Source: a cyanobacterium PCC 7702
GTDB taxonomy: Bacteria > Cyanobacteriota > Cyanobacteriia > Cyanobacteriales > Nostocaceae
DNA length: 64,000 bases
Reading direction: 5' to 3'
Assembly: GCA_000332255.1 (NCBI GenBank)
Contig: KB235926.1
Span: forward strand, 2,801,777-2,865,776
The position numbers and the translations under genes are program-made. Below are positions 1 through 10,764 of the stretch, one piece after another (the stretch's first letter is position 1; every line of letters starts with the position of its first letter). Under the pieces are notes generated by a model, which saw nothing but the letters and a program-made list of their open reading frames with translations, made no database searches and was not told the origin of the DNA.

Positions 1-537
1 TAGCAGTTGGGGATATCCGGCAATTTCTCCTGTTTGATCGCGAGCTAGATAAGTAGTACCCATACCTCCTTGTCCGAGGATTCGTAAAATCTGATAATTG
101 CGAATAGTCTGCAGTACGGATATGGGTTGACCGCAGTGGATACAAAACAGATTTTCAGGAGAGTTTCCTTCGTGAGTGCAACTATTGGGAGAGGAGGCAG
201 TCGGTTCCTCTGGAGACTTTACCGGTTCTATTTGAAATTTCAGAATTGGGCCACCCCGTGCTAGCTGAAGCAGAGAATTATCCGATAGCAAACTCTGAAC
301 TACCAAAACTCCGTTGAGAAAAGTACCGTTAGCACCTTTACTAATTATTTGCCAGCAATTGCCGTCCTGCTGGGAATGAATTTGTCTGAGTTCTAAATGG
401 TGTCGGGAGACAACGACGTCAGTTAATATCACGTCGTTATCTGCAGAACGACCGATTCGAATTACGGATTTTTTCTCGAAATGCCATTGTTTAAGGGGCG
501 TTTTTTTTTGGGAATCTAACAGGGTCAGAGTAACCAC
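1..537 (-). CDS. FHA-domain Ser/Thr protein kinase, N-terminal part (truncated by window edge)
   Basis: Reading leftwards from a GTG at 537, the frame is open to the window edge. The first ~100 residues look like an FHA phosphothreonine-binding domain (RIGRSADND, then SRHH, then a GTFLNG turn). A short linker with a Cys-x2-Cys zinc-ribbon half (FCIHCGQ) follows, then the start of a kinase domain with glycine loop LGQGGMGTTY. The rest of the kinase lies outside the window. The in-frame stop upstream lies at 574-576. GTG537 is preferred because it begins MVTLTLLD, my recollection of the usual start in this cyanobacterial family; TTG570 is the alternative. It lies 103 bases downstream of the PP2C phosphatase on the same strand, so the two probably act as a kinase/phosphatase pair. 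Confidence 0.8.
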   Translation of the reverse strand, partial: MVTLTLLDSQKKTPLKQWHFEKKSVIRIGRSADNDVILTDVVVSRHHLELRQIHSQQDGNCWQIISKGANGTFLNGVLVVQSLLSDNSLLQLARGGPILKFQIEPVKSPEEPTASSPNSCTHEGNSPENLFCIHCGQPISVLQTIRNYQILRILGQGGMGTTYLARDQTGEIAGYPQLL

Positions 538-640
538 ACTAGTCAGAATAATCGGGTAGATGGTAGACAATCCCTATGCAAACAGGGGTAGGGTCTTGGG
601 TATAATTTACGACGTAGTTGCTGATACAAGTAGCTAACCA

Positions 641-2806
641 CTAACTACCTTCCTTTTGACTGTCCAGATCTGGGCGTACTTTTGCTCGTACGAGTAAGGC
701 AGTAATGTTGTCATGACCATTGTAATCATTTGCTAAATTAATTAAATCTCGGATGCCAGTTTCTAAATTCGCTTCCGAACTCAGCAGGGGAAGTAAATAA
801 GACTGCCAATTATTTTCTAGGAGATTATTATCTGATAAACCGTCCGATGCCAAAACAAACAAAGTATCTTCAGAAATATCAAAGAATTTCACATCAGGAA
901 CGATAAAATTTTCATCCCGAGGACCAAGGGCTTGGGTAAGCTGGTAAGCATCTGGACGGGCGTAAGCCAAACTGGGTTCTACTCCTCGGGAAATTTCCCG
1001 CTGACCGACTTCGTGGTCTAAGGTAATTTGCGCCAAACCTCCTTTGCGAGTTATGCAGTAAAGGCGACTATCACCGACATGAGCCACGGCTGCTTGAGTA
1101 TTTTTAATTAAGAGCATGACCAAGGTCGTACCCATGCGTCCGATTCCCGAACGAGCATCTTGTTGATTGACATCGTAAATTGCTTGGTTGGCTTGTCTTA
1201 TAGCTGCGCAAATTTGGTCCTCTGCAGGCAATTCGCTACCAGTCCAGTGAGTTTGAAAGTATTTTTGTACTGTTTTGACCGCCAAAGCGCTGGCCACCTC
1301 GCCACCAGCGTGTCCTCCCATGCCGTCGCAGAGAATATATAATGCACGTGCTTGGATGTGGCGGCTGTGGGGAAATTCTAGGCTGTGAATTTGAGCGTCT
1401 ATACCGAAGTAGTCTTCATTGTGATTCCTTTGTCGTCCCACATCAGTAATTCCAGCATGTTCCAGGCTGATCAGCTGCATTGGCAGTACCACTGTGGGCA
1501 AATCGTCGCTTTTGGGACCAGTGTCTGCTTGTGTCTGATCTGAAGAAGCGATCGTCGCACATACAGGAGATGGAATGGTATAGTTGAGTTGCTCTTGGGT
1601 GGCGATCGCCTTCATTGCTGATTGTAATTGCACTAAACTAGAGATTTTGCCACTTTCTAAATCTCCTAAAAGTTGTAACAAAGATCCAAATTGAGTGCGC
1701 TGGGACTCTGCAAACAGTTTCTGCCAAATTCTTCCCAATGCTTGAATTGCCATCTCTTCTGGCCAGCTTGCCAGCTGTTTTTGTCCAGTCTTTGTTGCTT
1801 CGCTGTCCAACAAGGCATTGTGTCGTAATGGCTCGGGATACAGCATTTGCAGCGCCAGTGCTTGGTCTTCATCCAAGCGCAGATTTTGCAACTCCAAAAG
1901 ACTTTGACGACAATGAAATGGTTCGAGCAGTGCCCACAGGCACGTCATTTGATATAAATAGTTAATCATCTGCAAAGAAGTGGTTTTTTCATCGCGCCAT
2001 AAGTCTAGTAAATAAGGCCAGCTAGAGCGGTCTTCTATTAAAACTACTTGTATATTTCCTTGCTCCCATGCATCGTGAATTACAGGTATCCCCTGATTGG
2101 TGTGTAGTTGGAGACTCATATAAATCTTCGCTAGAGTAGGAAATTTAGCCATTTCTACCGGTGAGGGCAAACCAGCCTGCCCGTGATTAAAAAAGTTACC
2201 AGTATCCGGGGAGTCTCCCATCACTCCTAAAGCTCCCGAATAGCGATTAGTTATCACTGCCTCCACAGGTGAAATTTGATACGGCTGGCAGTCCAACACC
2301 CGTACGCACAACTGAGTACTCGCAGCTAATTTTTCCAAATTTGGTAGGGGTTCTAGCAATTGATAGCGTTGTTGTGGGTCTAAATAAGAACCTTTAGGGA
2401 GAAAATCGGAACAACTAACAAAAATTTGAGAACCACTTGCTGAAAGGACGTTGTCGTTTTTGCTTTCATCTGCAAGTAACTGTGACGGAGAAGAACTTGG
2501 GATTTGTTCTCCAAAACCAAGGTGGGAAGCAACAAGCTCGTTTCCCACCTCTTGGCCACAAGGTGGTTCCCCAGGTACTGCTTCGTTACACTTGTCTTTT
2601 TCCTTGTCATCCACAGCTTCTTCTACTGCAATAATTGCCCACCAAACCGTACCGCACCGAGTACCGCAGCTGTGACAAATTTCTGCGTGGAAAGGTACAT
2701 CCGCTTGACATTGAGGACAGACATTGTGGGTCAAGGATGCCCCACAGTTTTGACAAAATTTGTTTGTATCGGGGTTTTCAAATTTACACTGAGGGCAAAT
2801 CAGCAT
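641..2806 (-). CDS. Zinc-ribbon PP2C-type Ser/Thr protein phosphatase
   Basis: A 721-residue protein. The N-terminus carries two zinc ribbons (Cys 4, 7, 18, 21 and Cys 30, 33, 44, 47). A linker of about 400 residues follows, whose centre (about 140-400) faintly resembles a degenerate protein-kinase fold. The C-terminal PP2C domain starts near residue 448. Metal-binding signatures are present: R-x3-NED near 460-466, DGMGGHAGGE near 494-503, and late ASDGLSDN and DNIT motifs, so the enzyme should be active on phospho-Ser/Thr. The ATG has an AAGGA ribosome site about 9 bases upstream. The FHA kinase lies directly downstream, suggesting it is partner or substrate. The kinase-like reading of the middle is inference. 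Confidence 0.88.
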   Translation of the reverse strand: MLICPQCKFENPDTNKFCQNCGASLTHNVCPQCQADVPFHAEICHSCGTRCGTVWWAIIAVEEAVDDKEKDKCNEAVPGEPPCGQEVGNELVASHLGFGEQIPSSSPSQLLADESKNDNVLSASGSQIFVSCSDFLPKGSYLDPQQRYQLLEPLPNLEKLAASTQLCVRVLDCQPYQISPVEAVITNRYSGALGVMGDSPDTGNFFNHGQAGLPSPVEMAKFPTLAKIYMSLQLHTNQGIPVIHDAWEQGNIQVVLIEDRSSWPYLLDLWRDEKTTSLQMINYLYQMTCLWALLEPFHCRQSLLELQNLRLDEDQALALQMLYPEPLRHNALLDSEATKTGQKQLASWPEEMAIQALGRIWQKLFAESQRTQFGSLLQLLGDLESGKISSLVQLQSAMKAIATQEQLNYTIPSPVCATIASSDQTQADTGPKSDDLPTVVLPMQLISLEHAGITDVGRQRNHNEDYFGIDAQIHSLEFPHSRHIQARALYILCDGMGGHAGGEVASALAVKTVQKYFQTHWTGSELPAEDQICAAIRQANQAIYDVNQQDARSGIGRMGTTLVMLLIKNTQAAVAHVGDSRLYCITRKGGLAQITLDHEVGQREISRGVEPSLAYARPDAYQLTQALGPRDENFIVPDVKFFDISEDTLFVLASDGLSDNNLLENNWQSYLLPLLSSEANLETGIRDLINLANDYNGHDNITALLVRAKVRPDLDSQKEGS

Positions 2807-3016
2807 TGTGAAAGTTCCTTAATTCCCGCTCCCAGGTCGCTTTTTCACCACTACCAGCACAGTGCCGCTACAGGCTTTTTCTGTTTGTAGTAGATTTAAA
2901 AATGATTGTAGTTTCACAGGACCAAACTGTCTGGTTAGATTCTGACCAGACAAGTGCTTACTAACAATTTTAGCCACACTGAGAAAGTGGAGCCAGATAC
3001 GTAATTTTTTCTTTCT

Positions 3017-4663
3017 TTAGCTACGAGCTTCAAATGGTAGTTGAATGGTAAAACAGGTACGGTTAGACTCGCTTTCGACCTGGATTGTTCCTCCTAAGTA
3101 CTTAGTAAGCTTTTGTACAAGTGCTAGTCCTAATCCCGTTCCCCCCTGTCTGCAAGGATCGTTGCTGGGAATACGGTAGAATTTATCAAAAATGTGCGGT
3201 AATTCAGATGCAGGTATTTCTACACCAGAATTGCTAACTTGCAATTGCAGACAAGAGGATTTTGATTTTGCAGCAATGATGATTTCCGCTCCCGGGGGAC
3301 TAAATTTACAAGCATTACTAAGCAGTTCGAGCAAAATGCGTTCGAGACTGTGAGGATCGCACACAAACAGAGGGATGTAAGGAGCAACCTGAAGATCTAA
3401 TTTATGCCTCCAGGCAAGAAAATTGCGTACTTTGAATAACTCTACTACCTGCTCTAACCATTGCTCGATCTGTATTTTTTCCAAAATTAAAGGTTTAGTG
3501 CTTGCGTCTGGTCGCTGTAAATCTAGAAAGTTATTAATTAAATTAATTTCTCGATCGCACTCGTTGGTTAAAATTTGAAAATAGCGAGCCACTGGCGAAG
3601 ATTCTGCAGAGGAAAAAGCTGTTTCTAGGCACAAGTTGTGTTCTCGATTCAGTGCAATTCCTAACATTTGGATTGCCATTTTCATGTTAGTCAGGGGGGT
3701 GCGCAACTCGTGGGAAACTGTGTTCAGCAATTCATCTATTTGCACTCGGGCTGCTTTTTGGCTTTCTTGCCATGCAATTTCTGCTAATTTGTGTTCTGTA
3801 ATGTCCACGGCAGTTCCAATGTAGCCCAGAAAGCCACCAGTGGGGTGAAAGCGAGGAACACCAGTATTTAAAATCCAGCGATATTCTCCATCCCAACGCT
3901 TGCAGCGACATTCGTACTGAAATCTTGTCTGTGTTCTCCAAGCAGATTCATAGGTTTGCTGACAAGAATTTTTATCTTTGGGATGGACTTCATGCCAGCA
4001 GCCAAATTCTTGTTGTTGTTGACCGCGATTACCGGTAAATTCTAGCCACGAGCGATTAAAAAAATTATACAAACCATCAGGACCAGCCATCCACAACATT
4101 ACTGGTATGATATCCGCTAAAAGCCGTAGTTGCTGTTCGCTTTCTTGTAAGGTTCCAGCAGTCAACTTTTCATGGGTAATATCTTCAAGCACCATCAGTA
4201 TCAGCTGCTGACTGTCTTGAGTAGCATGCAAAATTTCGGCTGCTACTTTTACGGCTCGCATTTTACTAGCAGGACAATTCAAGCTTAATTCCCAATTGCC
4301 AACTTCACCTTTTGAGGAATCCTGGAATAAGTTTATGAAGTTATCGATTAGGGTTTTTTGTTCTGTCTGATTAAATAATTGGAAAACAGGCTTTTGTATT
4401 AGTTCTTGTGGTAAATACCCAAGACTGCTTGCACCTTGTTGGTTAACAGATAAAATTGTCCCGGTCCGATCTAAAGTCATGTATACACGAGGAGTATTTT
4501 CATACAACTTGCGTTCCCATAGAACTTCCTCTTGAGTACAATGGCTGGTTTCTGGTATGGGCTTTTCTACTTCGTAAGTTCCTCTTGGGGATACAAGTTC
4601 TAGGCGTGGGGGTGCTGTGTGGTGACAGGGGTTGTGTTTGCTAAATGATTGATGAACGCTCAT
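3017..4663 (-). CDS. PAS-PAS sensor histidine kinase (cytoplasmic)
   Basis: A 548-residue hybrid-free sensor kinase with no membrane segment. Two PAS folds are visible (about 50-165 and 178-295; the second ends with a PAC-type GYIGTAVDITE stretch), followed by a HisKA helix pair with the canonical SHELRTPLT box (His318) and an HATPase_c domain. That domain has an N-box Asn450, a G1-like NSGVEI and the G2 box GGTGLGLAL near 508-516. All catalytic boxes are present, so it should autophosphorylate. The PAS input suggests a soluble ligand, redox or light cue, but no cofactor-binding residue is obvious. No response regulator lies next to it, so its partner is elsewhere. Confidence 0.88.
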   Translation of the reverse strand: MSVHQSFSKHNPCHHTAPPRLELVSPRGTYEVEKPIPETSHCTQEEVLWERKLYENTPRVYMTLDRTGTILSVNQQGASSLGYLPQELIQKPVFQLFNQTEQKTLIDNFINLFQDSSKGEVGNWELSLNCPASKMRAVKVAAEILHATQDSQQLILMVLEDITHEKLTAGTLQESEQQLRLLADIIPVMLWMAGPDGLYNFFNRSWLEFTGNRGQQQQEFGCWHEVHPKDKNSCQQTYESAWRTQTRFQYECRCKRWDGEYRWILNTGVPRFHPTGGFLGYIGTAVDITEHKLAEIAWQESQKAARVQIDELLNTVSHELRTPLTNMKMAIQMLGIALNREHNLCLETAFSSAESSPVARYFQILTNECDREINLINNFLDLQRPDASTKPLILEKIQIEQWLEQVVELFKVRNFLAWRHKLDLQVAPYIPLFVCDPHSLERILLELLSNACKFSPPGAEIIIAAKSKSSCLQLQVSNSGVEIPASELPHIFDKFYRIPSNDPCRQGGTGLGLALVQKLTKYLGGTIQVESESNRTCFTIQLPFEARS

Positions 4664-4945
4664 AGGACTTTAACAATATACCCAAACGTCTGGTATCAAC
4701 CGGACACGGGCCAAAGAAAAAAATAATTACATAAGTTTATAACGTAGTTTTTCGGCAAAATTACGCAAAAATTAACCTGTAGACGATAAATTTTCTTTTC
4801 TTGCTACTGCTTTCTAGGTCTTGCGAAAGCACTAAAGGCAAAGGCAAAAAGTAAGTAATTGCGGGAAAATTCAGTGCCGGCGCGAAACGTCGCTTTTTGT
4901 ATTATATTTACAAAAATACCTTAAGTATACAGACAGAGATCGTAA

Positions 4946-5569
4946 TTATTGAGGCGATTTTTGATTGCCAAAGGTCCTGTTTGCAAAAGCTAACTTATGT
5001 AATATTTTTAACTCTTGAGGAGTGAGGTCACGCCACTGACCTGGTTGGAGACCGTAGATTTGCAGTTGAGCGATGGCAACTCTAACCAGGCGCAAGGTTG
5101 GAAACCCTACAGCAGCGGTCATTCGGCGTACTTGGCGATTTTTTCCTTCTCTCAAAGTTATCTCTAGCCAAGCAGTAGGTACGGTTTTGCGAAATCTCAC
5201 GGGCGGATTGCGATCGCTCAAAGGGGGGTCTTCAGTCAAAAGTCGTACCTTGGCTGGTCGAGTCCGGTAATCCTTAATGAACACGCCTTGTTCTAGCCTT
5301 TTAATAGCTGCTGGTTCGGGAATTCTTTCGACTTGCACCAAGTAGGTGCGTTCGTGTCCAAATCGAGGATCGCAAAGGCGATGCTGCAACTGGCCGTGAT
5401 TCGTCAACAAAAGCAAACCTTCGCTATCCCAATCCAAGCGTCCGGCAGGATATACTTTTGGAACCTGAATATAGTCTTTGAGCGTGCGATGACCAGAACC
5501 GTCTTGGGAAAATTGGCTGAGGACGCCGTAAGGTTTATAGAAAAGAATATATCGGTAGTCGTAAGCCAT
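4946..5569 (-). CDS. rluE: 23S rRNA pseudouridine synthase, RluE/RsuA family
   Basis: A 207-residue stand-alone catalytic domain of the RsuA/RluB/RluE family. It has the family motif GRLDWDSEGLLLLTN, where the Asp after GRL is the catalytic nucleophile, and a C-terminal GKNRQVRRM motif. There is no S4 domain, which fits RluE, the enzyme that modifies U2457 of 23S rRNA in E. coli, better than RsuA or RluB. The frame extends one codon upstream to a GTG (5572), but ATG5569 gives the better start. The exact target uridine in this organism is inferred from family membership. Confidence 0.82.
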   Translation of the reverse strand: MAYDYRYILFYKPYGVLSQFSQDGSGHRTLKDYIQVPKVYPAGRLDWDSEGLLLLTNHGQLQHRLCDPRFGHERTYLVQVERIPEPAAIKRLEQGVFIKDYRTRPAKVRLLTEDPPLSDRNPPVRFRKTVPTAWLEITLREGKNRQVRRMTAAVGFPTLRLVRVAIAQLQIYGLQPGQWRDLTPQELKILHKLAFANRTFGNQKSPQ

Positions 5570-5862
5570 CACTACAAAAGTCGATAATTAGTAATTAAAG
5601 CCTAAATAGTTATTTTCTCAAGTTCCTCTGCTAACTACTCCCCTCAAGCCAATAAGAATTTCAGGTACACAGCAGGGGAAAATTTACCAGATTGAGGATG
5701 TTGGGGATGAGCAGCGATCGCCACACCAACAACTCCACCGCCAGCACCCACTTGTTATTGTGCCACTTTTGCAAAGGCCAAAGGCACTAAATTCACCTTG
5801 CCAGACTGCCGGGAATTGTCAACACCTTTGTACCCAACTTCTGCAGAAGTGGTACAATCACT

Positions 5863-7338
<1,476 letters not shown>

Positions 7339-7340
7339 CC

Positions 7341-7640
7341 TTGTGAAACCCTCCCACACCAAATCAAGAATGATGGTGTGGGCTTCCAACTTCATAGTTG
7401 AAAATTCCTGCCCCACATCAGTTGACAGGAGGAGGCAGTGTGGTCTACCCTCCCATGAAGAAGTGCGGGTGCGTCTATGTACAGACACACTGTTAGCTTC
7501 TTCGCCCCCTCCAGGAGTAACTTGTCGGTGATATTTCCCTTCGCCAGAGTCCCTGGCTGCTCTGCCATCTGAGCGTGGGTATTGCCAATAGGTGAGAAAA
7601 GTTTCGGTGGTATCGAGTCACACTCAGAATTTTCAGAATT
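7341..7640 (-). mobile_element. Probable relic of the 3' end of an IS200/IS605-type TnpB element (omega-RNA region)
   Basis: On the minus strand a frame without start reads through about 95 codons. It contains stretches such as RQVTPGGGEEANS, HRRTRTSSWEG and MKLEAHT, which resemble the variable C-terminal tails of cyanobacterial TnpB proteins (compare the usual MKQEA ending). The DNA is rich in pairing: an 8-bp stem 7353-7360/7375-7382, a CAACT/AGTTG hairpin at 7388-7401, CAGTGT/ACACTG (7435-7440/7487-7492), a hairpin 7469-7490, and GAAG/CTTC arms around it. Such overlapping stems are expected of an omega-RNA scaffold with a right-end palindrome. No TnpB catalytic domain, zinc finger or TnpA is present, so it is a remnant at best. 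A related hairpin occurs at 53769. Confidence 0.45.
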
Positions 7641-7733
7641 TATAGTCTCCCAAACCCCTCAGGAGTTAAATAACGTAGAGGAATCCAAAGATTTTTTTGG
7701 CTGACGTCTGCGTTTTATAGGTATGAATAGAAA

Positions 7734-9014
7734 ATGAGAAATATTTTAGTTATCGGTGCGGGTATTGCTGGTTTAGCAGCTGCCCGCCAGCTTCAATTCA
7801 GCAATTTTCAAGTCACGGTTTTAGAAGCTAGAAATCGAATTGGCGGTAGAATTTATACTAACAAAAATTTTGGTTTTCCAGTAGATTTAGGTGCTTCTTG
7901 GATTCATGGAATAGACAAAAATCCTCTTACTAAATTGGCACAGGAATTCCAAGTTGTTATTCAATATACTGACTTTGATAATATTCAAGTGTATGGCAGT
8001 AATGGTGAAATTTTCACAGCGTCGGAATTAAAAGACGCTAATTTACTTTCCCAGCAAATTCTTCAGGAAGCTAAATCTTTAGGTAAAAAGTTAGAATCTG
8101 ATATTTCAGTAGCTGAAGCTATACAGTATGTCTTACCAGGTAAGAAGAATATTACTTGTCGACAAAGTTCTCTGGTGCAATGGTATTTAACTGAGCGTGA
8201 AATCCAGGAAGGTACGGATTTAGACAGTTATTCTGTGTGGGAATGGGATGAGTATGAAAATTTGGAAGGTGGTAATTACTTGTTACCTAATGGCTATGAG
8301 GAAATTATTCAAGGATTAGCAAAAGGTATTGATATTCGCCTGCAGCAAAAGGTTATTGAAATTCAGTATGACGAAAAAAAGGTATTAGTGAAAACCAATT
8401 CGAAACATTTTTTAGCTGATGCAGTTGTAATTACTTTACCGTTAGGAGTACTAAAATCTGCTGCTGTTATTTTTTCTCCTCCCCTACCTAAAAGTAAATT
8501 AACAGCTATCAACCGTCTTGGTATGGGAGTTTTAAATAAAGTAGTTTTGAAGTTTCCGCAAGCATTTTGGTCACAAGATTATGACATAATTGGCTATGTG
8601 AGTGAGAAGGATAAGGATTTTTCCGTTTTTTTGAATTTAAATCGATACATTTCAGTGCCGGTGTTGGTAGCATTAACTGGTGGAAGTTTTGCCCGCAGTT
8701 TGGAGGCTTTATCTGAGGTAGAAATTGGAAAACGGGTAATGAAGGTATTGCGTCGGATGTACGGGGATGGTATTCCTGCTCCGGAAGTGGTAATAGCAAC
8801 TCGCTGGGCCAGGGATTCTTTTGCTTGCGGGTCTTATTCAAATATGCCAGTTAACGCTAAAGCTAGCGATCGCACTACCTTGGCTGCTCCTGTGGAAAAT
8901 CGCCTCTTTTTTGCTGGAGAGGCTACATCCCAGCAGTATCCATCTACTGTTCACGGTGCTTATCTGTCGGGATTGAGGGAAGCTGAGCGCATTCGTAGAA
9001 AGTTTGCGATTTAA
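7734..9014 (+). CDS. FAD-dependent amine oxidase (flavin monoamine/polyamine oxidase family)
   Basis: A 426-residue flavoprotein. The N-terminus has the dinucleotide-binding fold VIGAGIAGLAAARQL, followed by the amine-oxidase signature (EARNRIGGR) and DLGASWIHG. The C-terminus has the second FAD contact, FAGEATSQQYPSTVHGAYLSG. The architecture matches flavin amine oxidases close to plant and cyanobacterial polyamine oxidases. The substrate cannot be read from sequence. No signal peptide is seen, so it is probably cytoplasmic. The gene looks more A+T-rich than its neighbours, especially at third positions, and sits just after a probable mobile-element relic, so acquisition by transfer is possible but unproven. 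Confidence 0.85.
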   Translation: MRNILVIGAGIAGLAAARQLQFSNFQVTVLEARNRIGGRIYTNKNFGFPVDLGASWIHGIDKNPLTKLAQEFQVVIQYTDFDNIQVYGSNGEIFTASELKDANLLSQQILQEAKSLGKKLESDISVAEAIQYVLPGKKNITCRQSSLVQWYLTEREIQEGTDLDSYSVWEWDEYENLEGGNYLLPNGYEEIIQGLAKGIDIRLQQKVIEIQYDEKKVLVKTNSKHFLADAVVITLPLGVLKSAAVIFSPPLPKSKLTAINRLGMGVLNKVVLKFPQAFWSQDYDIIGYVSEKDKDFSVFLNLNRYISVPVLVALTGGSFARSLEALSEVEIGKRVMKVLRRMYGDGIPAPEVVIATRWARDSFACGSYSNMPVNAKASDRTTLAAPVENRLFFAGEATSQQYPSTVHGAYLSGLREAERIRRKFAI

Positions 9015-9030
9015 CTTGAGGCTTTTGTAG

Positions 9031-9645
9031 CTAAAGTTGTTTGTAGCGCTGTTGAATTTCTGCGATCGTCAACACTGCTTGAAATTTTAATCCCATTGAG
9101 CGGTAAAATTCTGCTGCGCCCTGTTGGCGATCCACCAGAGAAATTACTTCATTTACTGTATAATTTGCTGCTTTTAAGCGTGCCACTGCTTTCATTGCAG
9201 ATTGACCGGTGGTGACAACGTCCTCCAAAACCACGACTTTTGTCCCTTCTGGCAAATTCGGTCCTTCAATGTAAGCTTTTGTACCGTGACCTTTGGCTTC
9301 TTTACGAATAATTAACGCTGCTACGGGACGGTGTTCATAGGCAGAAACTACGCTCACAGCAGTCACAATTGGGTCTGCTCCCAATGTCAAGCCAGCTACT
9401 GCTTCGGTATCAGCTGGTAATAAATATAACAGAATGCGACCAATTGCCAAGGCGCCTTGGGGGTGAAGCGTTACCTGCTTGCCATTGATGTAGTAGGAAC
9501 TGCGTTTTCCGCTAGAAAGGACAAAATCCCCTTCTTGATAAGCTAGCTGGCAAAATAAATCTAGCAATTTCGAGCGTAGGGTTGGGAAATCGGCAGTATC
9601 TGCCCAAAAATCTTGTTGGTTAAGGGTTTTGGCTGGATTGGTCAT
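9031..9645 (-). CDS. pyrE: Orotate phosphoribosyltransferase
   Basis: A 204-residue type I phosphoribosyltransferase that makes orotidine 5'-phosphate from orotate and PRPP in UMP synthesis. The PRPP-binding motif VVVLEDVVTTGQSA is intact, and the family stretch SGKRSSYYINGK lies near the N-terminus. It converges on the amine oxidase gene with a 16-base gap and stands apart from other pyrimidine genes, as is common in cyanobacteria. Confidence 0.95.
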   Translation of the reverse strand: MTNPAKTLNQQDFWADTADFPTLRSKLLDLFCQLAYQEGDFVLSSGKRSSYYINGKQVTLHPQGALAIGRILLYLLPADTEAVAGLTLGADPIVTAVSVVSAYEHRPVAALIIRKEAKGHGTKAYIEGPNLPEGTKVVVLEDVVTTGQSAMKAVARLKAANYTVNEVISLVDRQQGAAEFYRSMGLKFQAVLTIAEIQQRYKQL

Positions 9646-9854
9646 TATAAAAGTTTAAAAATTGTGTTAAACCAAGAGTTGGATTCCTAAGTAAGAAGCT
9701 GTAACAAAATATAGGTATCCGAATTGGCGCTAGTTCCTTTTCAGTTAAAAACTACTATTATTTCAGGAATTTCCGTTGATTCACCTCTATCTTTTTCAGG
9801 GTTATCATAGATAACGAAAGTTATAATTGACACAAAGACTAAGGAGTAACATAC

Positions 9855-10313
9855 ATGGTTTTCAAATTACCAGCCTTGGGTAGTTTATTAGTTATCATTG
9901 CTAGCGCGATCGCTTTCCCAGCTTCGGCTGCAGAGGATACGCAGGTAAACTATGAATACGAAACACCCCCGGAAGTAATCGAGCGAGCTTATTTTAAAAA
10001 TGACCCTAATTTCTTTGGCAATAACACCAAGGAAAGCGATATTGACCTGATTTTAGGACCTGGTTCTTTGTTTAAAAACTCCTTCCCGGAAAATAAAATA
10101 GCACGAGATGCACAATTAGTTCATATTATTTATCAGGATATTTTGTACCAGCAAGCTAGTAGCGATCCCTATCTTCGCACGCCAGATTTACCAAATCCCT
10201 ACAACAGTTCTTTGTTAATGTCTCCTCGTTTCAACACCAATCAAATGAAATTAGGAACTGAGTATCGATTTGAGGATACGCCTTTTGGAGTCAAATCTAG
10301 CAGCGAGAAATAA
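9855..10313 (+). CDS. Secreted hypothetical protein
   Basis: A 152-residue protein with a clear Sec signal peptide (hydrophobic core 8-20, cleavage expected after PASA near residue 25). The mature part is short, acidic and rich in Asn, Pro and Tyr, without a motif I recognise. The start is supported by an AAGGAG ribosome site 9 bases before the ATG. It is probably periplasmic or exported; function is unknown. It stands alone between pyrE and the tRNA gene. Confidence 0.7.
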   Translation: MVFKLPALGSLLVIIASAIAFPASAAEDTQVNYEYETPPEVIERAYFKNDPNFFGNNTKESDIDLILGPGSLFKNSFPENKIARDAQLVHIIYQDILYQQASSDPYLRTPDLPNPYNSSLLMSPRFNTNQMKLGTEYRFEDTPFGVKSSSEK

Positions 10314-10505
10314 AGCCTTAATGTTTGGGGAAGGCACTTTACTGGTTTAGGCTTTCAAAAAGCTAGCAAGTAGTGGGTTGAGCAGGCAAAGAGTTTCTGC
10401 ACATGGTAACGACACTCTTTGGTGATATTTCAACCCTTTTATCCATTCCAGACTATATTGTTATTAGGTAAAAACCTGTAGAGAGTGGATTTAACAACTA
10501 AATCA

Positions 10506-10578
10506 TCCAGGGTGCAGGAGTTGAACCTGCCTAAGGCGAATTATGAGTTCGCTGCCTCAACCGCTCGGCCAACCCTGG
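10506..10578 (-). tRNA. tRNA-Ile (anticodon CAU, lysidine type); tRNA-Met is the alternative
   Basis: A complete 73-base cloverleaf: 7-bp acceptor stem CCAGGGT/ACCCTGG with discriminator A, D arm GCC...GGC, anticodon stem GCGAA/TTCGC around loop CTCATAA, a 5-base variable loop and T arm GCAGG/CCTGC with TTCAACT. The anticodon is CAU. The loop context ACTCATAAT is that of tRNA-Ile2 from E. coli and chloroplast trnI-CAU, whose C34 is changed to lysidine by TilS to read AUA. It lacks features of initiator tRNA (three G-C pairs in the anticodon stem). CCA is not encoded. Confidence 0.92.
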
Positions 10579-10764
10579 CTACAACTTACTAATCATAGCA
10601 TATATTTATTACTTATGACCGGAAAAACTCAGCAAATAAACATATGAAACAATTTGATATTGAAATAGCACAGATTAATATTTATTAGGTTCGCTTAAGA
10701 ATTGGGGTGAGTTACTTCAATACTCGCAAACACATCAGCATTCTTGTGCCATAGCTTGTCAGCA

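Noticed and set aside
9906-9913. GCGATCGC octamers as regulatory sites
   Set aside because: These are HIP1 palindromes spread through genes and spacers of cyanobacterial genomes, not gene-specific operators.
10506-10578. Initiator tRNA-fMet
   Set aside because: It has a normal first acceptor pair and lacks the three G-C pairs at the base of the anticodon stem; the loop context matches tRNA-Ile(CAU).
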